From the NCBI RefSeq assembly GCF_024609785.1, contig NZ_JANHJQ010000003.1, forward strand, positions 60,161 to 124,160: 64,000 nucleotides of DNA. Reading direction: 5' to 3'. Position 1 is the first letter of the stretch. Each line of letters opens with the position of its first letter. This DNA is from Pseudalkalibacillus decolorationis (GTDB taxonomy: Bacteria > Bacillota > Bacilli > Bacillales > Fictibacillaceae). The notes beneath the pieces were generated by a model, which worked only from the letters and a program-made list of their open reading frames with translations, was not told where the DNA came from and did not search any database. Position numbers and translations under genes: made by a program. Shown in pieces: positions 58,962 through 64,000 of this stretch.

Positions 58962-59418
58962 CATCAAACATTAATGTTCTGGTTATATTGATATATTAGA
59001 CCGCTAACAATTTTTGTTAGCGGTCAAAAAACGTTGAAAAATTTAGAAAATTTAAATGGTTTTGTTGAAATACAAAAGTGTTTACGTTTATAATAGTAAA
59101 AACATCAAATATTATAATATTATATTATTTATTAAGAAAAAGAGAAAGATCCTTTTAAAAGTGCGTATAAACTAAGTTTCTTTCCAGAACGGTGATACAT
59201 AAAAGTTCTGTTTATTATTTTCTAGGAAGCGTTAATTTTTGTCCTAAAGATTATAATATTATAATTTTTTTCCACTTTATTGTAGTGGAGTAGCTTGCCA
59301 TTATCCGTTAAATTGAATTATACAATTTAGTGTTACGTATCATGATAAAAATCACATTTTATTAAACAGCTAGTTTTTTCTCACCAAGAGATGAATATGG
59401 AAAGGAAAGTGAACACAA
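58962..59418. other. Regulatory intergenic region with hairpin and AT-rich palindromes
   Basis: It holds a perfect hairpin (GACCGCTAACAA with TTGTTAGCGGTC, 58999-59025). That hairpin lacks a downstream T-run on the + strand, so its terminator role is uncertain. Two near-identical operators are listed separately. No ORF is seen. Confidence 0.5.
59111..59265. promoter_or_regulatory. Paired ATTATAATATTATAAT operators
   Basis: ATTATAATATTATATT (59111-59126) and the perfect palindrome ATTATAATATTATAAT (59250-59265) differ at one base and are 139 bp apart. A related imperfect site, AGTTATAACATTATACT, lies at about 63704-63720 before the GntR gene. They are good candidate sites for that regulator and could support DNA looping. 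Confidence 0.55.
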
Positions 59419-60540
59419 ATGAAGGTAATTATTGTAGGTTCAGGGATTGTTGGATCAAGTGCTGCATACCATTTAGCAAGAAAAGGTGCTGAAGTTATTA
59501 TTGTTGACAAGTTTCATCAAGGTCAAGCTACTGCTGCTGGAGCAGGAATTGTATGCCCATGGATTTCAAAGGTGGAGAATCCGGATTGGTATGCATTGGC
59601 AAATAGAGGTGCCGGCTATTATCCAACACTGATTACTGATCTAAAAGAAGATGGTGAAAGTGGTGTAGGTTATAGTCTTGTAGGTGCAATAGCAGTGAGT
59701 AATGATCCTAATGAATTAAATGATATTGAACAAAAGGTAAGAAGAAATAAAGAAGATAGGAAAGAAGTTGGAGAAATAAGTCGGTTAACTTCTAAGGAAG
59801 CACAAACCCTTTTTCCTCCATTACGGGATGATTTAGAAGCTGTACATGTGACAGGAGGAGCCAGAGTGGATGGCAGACTTCTAACAAATGCTTTATTAAG
59901 AGCTGCTGAAAAGCATGGAGCGATTCTCCATACAGGTGAAGCTAGTATTATCGTCACTAACAATAAAGTAACTGGTATCCAATTGAATGGTGATGTTATT
60001 TCCGCAGATTCGATCATTGTTACGGCAGGTGCATGGTCAAAACAATTACTTTCCCCATTAGGAATCGACCTTCAAGTAGAGCCGCAGCGTGGACAAATTG
60101 CCCATCTTAAACTACAAGATGATCAAGATACTTCCAAATGGCCTGTCGTTCTTCCACAAAGTAGTCATTATCTTGTGAGTTTTGATGATTCACGTGTCGT
60201 AGTTGGAGCAACGAGAGAAACAGGTTCAGGATTCGACTACCGAGTAACTGCAGCTGGTATAAAGGAAATAATGGAAGAGGCTCTATTAGTGGCGCCGGGA
60301 TTATCTGACAGTACATTACATGATGTGAGAATTGGTTTTAGACCTGCAGGACCAGATATTTTACCATTGTTAGGGACAATTTCTTCGTTGGATGGATTGG
60401 TGATTGCCACTGGACTTGGAGCATCCGGATTGACACTCGGGCCATATGTAGGATTACTGGCAGGTGATCTTGCATTAGGTGAAGAAATTGAACTCGACCT
60501 TACTCCTTATAACCCTCTTAGAGATACACTTGTAAGATAA
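59419..60540 (+). CDS. FAD-dependent amine/D-amino acid oxidase (DadA/ThiO family)
   Basis: 373 residues, DAO fold. The FAD-binding motif VIIVGSGIVGSSAAYHLARKGAEVI opens the protein. ATAAGAGIVCPWISKV follows, then VTAGAWSKQLLSPLG, VEPQRGQIAHL, GATRETGSGFDYRVT and the C-terminal GPDILPLLGTISSLDGLVIATGLGASGLTLGPYVG. Family members oxidise D-amino acids, glycine, sarcosine or N-carboxymethyl amines; several of these release glyoxylate. Malate synthase G follows two genes later, which fits glyoxylate formation. AAAGGAAAG precedes the ATG. Confidence 0.85.
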   Translation: MKVIIVGSGIVGSSAAYHLARKGAEVIIVDKFHQGQATAAGAGIVCPWISKVENPDWYALANRGAGYYPTLITDLKEDGESGVGYSLVGAIAVSNDPNELNDIEQKVRRNKEDRKEVGEISRLTSKEAQTLFPPLRDDLEAVHVTGGARVDGRLLTNALLRAAEKHGAILHTGEASIIVTNNKVTGIQLNGDVISADSIIVTAGAWSKQLLSPLGIDLQVEPQRGQIAHLKLQDDQDTSKWPVVLPQSSHYLVSFDDSRVVVGATRETGSGFDYRVTAAGIKEIMEEALLVAPGLSDSTLHDVRIGFRPAGPDILPLLGTISSLDGLVIATGLGASGLTLGPYVGLLAGDLALGEEIELDLTPYNPLRDTLVR

Positions 60541-60594
60541 ACGATTTAAATATAATTATTTTGTTAGTAATCTGTTATCAAAAGGAGATTTGAA

Positions 60595-61374
60595 ATGAAA
60601 TTCGGAAAATTTATCAGTGGTACAAAGAAATTCCAAGGAGTTGTAGTTGATCAACTTATTAAAGAGATTGAGGGTGATATATTTGGTGAGTGGGAGTATA
60701 CCGGACAATCTTTTTCCCTAAAGGAAGTAAAGTGTCTTTCTCCTTTAGAGCCAAATAATATTATCGGAATCGGTGCAAATTATGTCTCGGAAATTGAGGA
60801 CCTTCCTTCTGTACCACCAAAAATGCCAGTCTTTTTCTTTAAACCGACCTCATCAGTCATCGGACATGAGGAAAGCATTGTTATTCCTCATGGGATTGAG
60901 AAAATAAAGTTCGAATCAGAATTAGCGGTTGTTATTGGGAAAGAAACAAAAAATGTGTCAGAGGAGTCTGCTCTCGATTATATCTTCGGTTATACAATTG
61001 GTAATGACGTAACCGCCCCTCAATTTTTCCATGAGGACGGTCACTGGACAATCGGAAAGTCTTTTGACACATTCACCCCACTCGGTCCTTTTATTGAAAC
61101 GGATCTTGTTCCCTCTAAAGTAAAAATAGAGGCAAGGCTTAATGATGTTGAAAAGCAAAATAGTTCAACAGAACTTATGATCGTTTCCATTCAGAAAATG
61201 ATTTCTTTTCTTTCAAAAGTTATGACACTTAAACCAGGAGACGTCATTTTGACCGGAAGCCCAATTGGAGCAGAGATGGTTGGTGAAGGAGACTTCATTG
61301 AATGTGAAATTAAAGAAATCGGGATTTTGACAAATCGATTTGTAACAACAAAAGAAGCGGTTGAAGTCAACTGA
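60595..61374 (+). CDS. Fumarylacetoacetate hydrolase family protein
   Basis: 259 residues. The FAH C-terminal fold has IIGIGANYVSEIEDL, VFFFKPTSSVIGHEESIVIPHG, the metal triad in KFESELAVVIG (two Glu) and YTIGNDVTAPQFF (Asp), KSFDTFTPLGPFIET, and PGDVILTGSPIGAEMVGEGD. Such enzymes hydrolyse acylpyruvates or decarboxylate 2-oxo acids. AAAGGAG precedes the ATG, 54 bases after the oxidase. Its product in this pathway is unknown. Confidence 0.85.
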   Translation: MKFGKFISGTKKFQGVVVDQLIKEIEGDIFGEWEYTGQSFSLKEVKCLSPLEPNNIIGIGANYVSEIEDLPSVPPKMPVFFFKPTSSVIGHEESIVIPHGIEKIKFESELAVVIGKETKNVSEESALDYIFGYTIGNDVTAPQFFHEDGHWTIGKSFDTFTPLGPFIETDLVPSKVKIEARLNDVEKQNSSTELMIVSIQKMISFLSKVMTLKPGDVILTGSPIGAEMVGEGDFIECEIKEIGILTNRFVTTKEAVEVN

Positions 61375-61449
61375 AAATTTTATTGATACTAGTAAAAAGT
61401 AAAATTAATTGCTTCTTACTCTAGATAATTATTTAAGGAGGAATGTTTC

Positions 61450-63627
61450 ATGAAAGATTACATAAAAGTAGGTAATCTTCAAATAGCTCCAGTTTTATAT
61501 GAATTTATTAATAATGAAGCGATCCCAGGAAGCGGGTTGTCGAGCAAAAAATTCTGGAATGATCTAGGAATAATCGTCCAAGGGCTTTCTCCAAAGAACA
61601 AAGAATTGTTAGGCAAAAGGGTTAAGTTTCAAAAAAAGATAAATGAATGGCATAAAGAGAATAAAGAGAATTTTGAACTTGAAAATTATAAATCATTTTT
61701 AAAGGACATCAACTATTTAGAAACGGAAGTAGAAGAGTTTAAGATTACTACAGAAAACGTAGATGATGAAATAGCAGTCCAGGCGGGTCCACAGTTAGTA
61801 GTGCCTGTTAATAATGCAAGGTATGCAATTAACGCTGCAAACGCACGCTGGGGAAGTTTATATGATGCACTTTACGGAACAGATGTAATTAGTGAAGAAG
61901 GCGGCGCAGAACAGAAAGGATTCTACAATCCGATTCGTGGCGAGAAAGTTATTACCTATGCCAAAGAGTTTCTAGATCAAGCCATACCATTAGCACAAGC
62001 AAAACATGAAGAAATAGAGGCATATACTCTTGTCGATGGGAAATTGTCTGTTGCTTTAAGTAGCGGTGAGACGACCGGGTTAAAAGATGATTCGCAGTTA
62101 GTCGGTTACCAAGGAAACCAAAAACAACCCAAGGCAGTTTTGTTAAAAAATAATGGGATCCATTTAGAAATTCAACTTGATCGTAACCATCTGATAGGAC
62201 AATCAGATAAGGCTGGAATAAAAGACATTCTCATAGAATCGGCTTTGACTGCAATTATGGACTTTGAGGACTCCGTTGCAGCGGTTGATACCGAAGACAA
62301 GGTGCTTGTATATCGAAACTTTTTAGGCCTGATAAGAGGCGATTTATCAACTTCATTTACAAAAGGTAATACAACAGTTATAAGGACTCTTAATCCCGAT
62401 CGAACGTATACTTCTCCTAATGGTGAGACATTCTCCTTGCCTGGACGATCCCTCATGTTTGCTCGAAACGTTGGACATTTAATGACAAGTAATACACTGC
62501 TAGATCAGGAGGATAAGGAGGTTCCAGAAGGTATATTAGATACAGTTATAACTGGACTTCTTGCTAAACATGATGTAATAGGAAATGGCCGATATAAAAA
62601 TTCCCATAAAGGTTCAGCCTACATCGTTAAGCCAAAGATGCATGGATCAGAAGAAGTGGCTTTTGCCAATGAGCTATTTAATCGAACAGAAGACATACTT
62701 GGTCTGGAACGAAATACGCTTAAGATTGGTGTAATGGATGAAGAACGCAGAACCACTTTAAACTTAAAAGCTTGTATTAATGAAGTAAAAGAGAGAATTG
62801 TCTTTATAAATACTGGGTTTTTAGACAGAACTGGGGACGAGATCCATACGTCTATGGAAGCAGGTCCTATGATTCGTAAAAATGAGATGAAGGCTTCTAA
62901 TTGGTTGCAGGCCTATGAAAAGTCAAATGTAAATATAGGATTGGATAGTGGCTTACAGGGGCGGGCTCAGATAGGTAAAGGAATGTGGGCAATGCCGGAC
63001 TTGATGGCCGACATGGTGAATCAAAAAGTCAGCCAACTTTTAGCAGGAGCGAACACGGCTTGGGTGCCTTCACCTACTGCTGCTACCTTGCATGCTTTAC
63101 ATTATCATAAGGTTGATATAACGAAGGTTCAAAAAGGGCTAACGGAAATTTCTAATGACTACTCCGATGAAATCCTGCAAATACCGGTAATAGTTAATCC
63201 GAATTGGAGTCCCGAAAAAGTCCAGGAAGAGCTAGATAACAATTCACAGGGTATTCTTGGATATGTCGTTCGTTGGGTCGAACAAGGAATTGGTTGTTCT
63301 AAAGTACCGGATATTAACAACGTAAACCTTATGGAGGACCGTGCTACATTGCGTATTTCTAGTCAACACATGGCTAACTGGCTTCGTCACGGAATATGTA
63401 CAAATGAACAAGTAATGGAGACTTTGAAACGCATGGCGGTAGTAGTGGATGATCAAAATGCTGGAGATCCTGAGTATCGACCAATGGGGGATAACTTTGA
63501 CAATTCCCTTGCATTCCAAGCTGCGTGTGAATTAGTTTTCGAGGGTATCGACCAACCAAGTGGCTATACAGAACCGATTTTACACCGCCGTCGACTTGAA
63601 GCGAAGTCTAAGGTGCTTTCTCCGTAA
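61450..63627 (+). CDS. glcB: Malate synthase G
   Basis: 725 residues, the usual length for isoform G (about 723). Motifs: [81 protein letters not shown], and [20 protein letters not shown]. It condenses glyoxylate with acetyl-CoA to malate. Isoform G typically serves glycolate/glyoxylate catabolism rather than the acetate glyoxylate cycle. No isocitrate lyase lies nearby. AAGGAGGAA precedes the ATG. It forms one unit with the oxidase and FAH genes. Confidence 0.93.
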   Translation: MKDYIKVGNLQIAPVLYEFINNEAIPGSGLSSKKFWNDLGIIVQGLSPKNKELLGKRVKFQKKINEWHKENKENFELENYKSFLKDINYLETEVEEFKITTENVDDEIAVQAGPQLVVPVNNARYAINAANARWGSLYDALYGTDVISEEGGAEQKGFYNPIRGEKVITYAKEFLDQAIPLAQAKHEEIEAYTLVDGKLSVALSSGETTGLKDDSQLVGYQGNQKQPKAVLLKNNGIHLEIQLDRNHLIGQSDKAGIKDILIESALTAIMDFEDSVAAVDTEDKVLVYRNFLGLIRGDLSTSFTKGNTTVIRTLNPDRTYTSPNGETFSLPGRSLMFARNVGHLMTSNTLLDQEDKEVPEGILDTVITGLLAKHDVIGNGRYKNSHKGSAYIVKPKMHGSEEVAFANELFNRTEDILGLERNTLKIGVMDEERRTTLNLKACINEVKERIVFINTGFLDRTGDEIHTSMEAGPMIRKNEMKASNWLQAYEKSNVNIGLDSGLQGRAQIGKGMWAMPDLMADMVNQKVSQLLAGANTAWVPSPTAATLHALHYHKVDITKVQKGLTEISNDYSDEILQIPVIVNPNWSPEKVQEELDNNSQGILGYVVRWVEQGIGCSKVPDINNVNLMEDRATLRISSQHMANWLRHGICTNEQVMETLKRMAVVVDDQNAGDPEYRPMGDNFDNSLAFQAACELVFEGIDQPSGYTEPILHRRRLEAKSKVLSP

Positions 63628-63741
63628 TACTATCAATCAATTAGTTAAAGATTCTGAAAAAAATTGACTTTAGCCAGAAAGTTCTATATATTCATCAGTG
63701 AAAAGTTATAACATTATACTAATGAATTAGAGGAGAAGCTT

Positions 63742-64000
63742 ATGGACTTAGATAAGGAATTACCAATACCTTTATATCATCAAATAAAATTTTATTTAGA
63801 AGAAAAGATTAACTCTGGTCAATGGGAACCAGGCTATCAGTTGCCAACTGAAAAAGAACTCTCCCTGCAATTTAAAGTAAGTAATATCACGATCAAAAGA
63901 GCTATTCATGATCTTGTTAACAAAGGACTTCTTTATCGACAAAGAGGAAAAGGGACCTTTGTTTCTAAAAAAGAAGATAAAGACATTTATGGATTAGTCA
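63742..64000 (+). CDS. GntR-family regulator, truncated by window end
   Basis: 86 codons visible. It begins LDKELPIPLYHQIKFYLEEK and has the winged-helix motif LSLQFKVSNITIKRAIHDLV followed by the wing GKGTFVSKKED, so it belongs to the HutC/UTRA-like group. AGAGGAG precedes the ATG. It follows malate synthase G in the same direction and is the likely regulator of the oxidase-FAH-malate synthase unit through the AT-rich palindromes. Confidence 0.85.
   Translation, partial: MDLDKELPIPLYHQIKFYLEEKINSGQWEPGYQLPTEKELSLQFKVSNITIKRAIHDLVNKGLLYRQRGKGTFVSKKEDKDIYGLV

Noticed and set aside
58999-59025. Intrinsic terminator after the YtcJ-like gene
   Set aside because: The stem is perfect but is followed by AAAAAA rather than T residues on the + strand, so it is listed only as a hairpin.

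Overview
The window is chromosomal DNA of a low-GC Gram-positive endospore-former of the Bacillus sensu lato group. This is inferred from strong AGGAGG ribosome binding sites, frequent TTG/GTG starts, many hairpin-plus-T-run terminators, cre-like sites, and gene sets closely resembling Bacillus frl, puc and man systems. No rRNA, tRNA, phage or intact insertion sequence was seen. The sequence is dominated by catabolic operons, each next to its own regulator (five GntR, two LysR, one RpiR and one PRD/BglG-type).

Layout. 1-2.3 kb: dispersed repeats and two UTRA-type GntR regulators. 2.3-8.8 kb: an Amadori-compound (fructoselysine-like) cluster with PfkB kinase, ABC importer, epimerase, a truncated deglycase and a full-length deglycase, with repeated TGGTATATACCA operators. 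8.8-14.1 kb: Old Yellow Enzyme with a divergent LysR, then glycerate kinase and a DASS transporter. 14.7-20.6 kb: secreted M14 carboxypeptidase, secreted EEP-family phosphoesterase/nuclease, a hypothetical protein and a PatB-like aminotransferase. 20.6-21.4 kb: a graveyard with a broken NUDIX gene and the 3' end of a group II intron. 21.6-29.6 kb: purine catabolism (guanine deaminase, three-subunit xanthine dehydrogenase with maturation factors, adenine deaminase). The FAD-subunit gene appears frameshifted at its start. 29.6-30.4 kb: aldehyde dehydrogenase relic and a 52-bp tandem repeat. 30.6-33.1 kb: YfcC-type transporter and divergent RpiR regulator. 33.3-39.1 kb: mannose system manR, manP, manA, interspersed with repeats. 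40.3-44.8 kb: FCD-type GntR and a four-carbon acid sugar operon (dehydrogenase, DUF1537 kinase, GntP permease). 45.5-46.2 kb: a PIN-domain toxin-antitoxin pair. 46.5-47.6 kb: AlkZ-like glycosylase. 48.4-56.1 kb: LysR and a convergent opp-type peptide/nickel-family ABC operon with an M20 amidohydrolase. 56.3-56.8 kb: a decayed duplicate of the gntP 3' end. 57.2-63.6 kb: YtcJ-like amidohydrolase lipoprotein behind a sigma-54-type promoter, then FAD-dependent amine oxidase, FAH-family hydrolase and malate synthase G, ending in a truncated GntR gene.

Themes. Several modules could meet at glyoxylate/glycerate: an amine oxidase that could release glyoxylate, malate synthase G that consumes it, glycerate kinase, and a 3-hydroxyacid dehydrogenase of the tartronate semialdehyde reductase family. 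That connection is an inference. The most unusual non-coding feature is a ~94-bp dispersed repeat, always on the + strand. It generally lies just after a terminator-like T-rich tract and itself ends in a terminator-like hairpin. A second, inverted-terminal-repeat element occurs three times and sits inside the purine operon.
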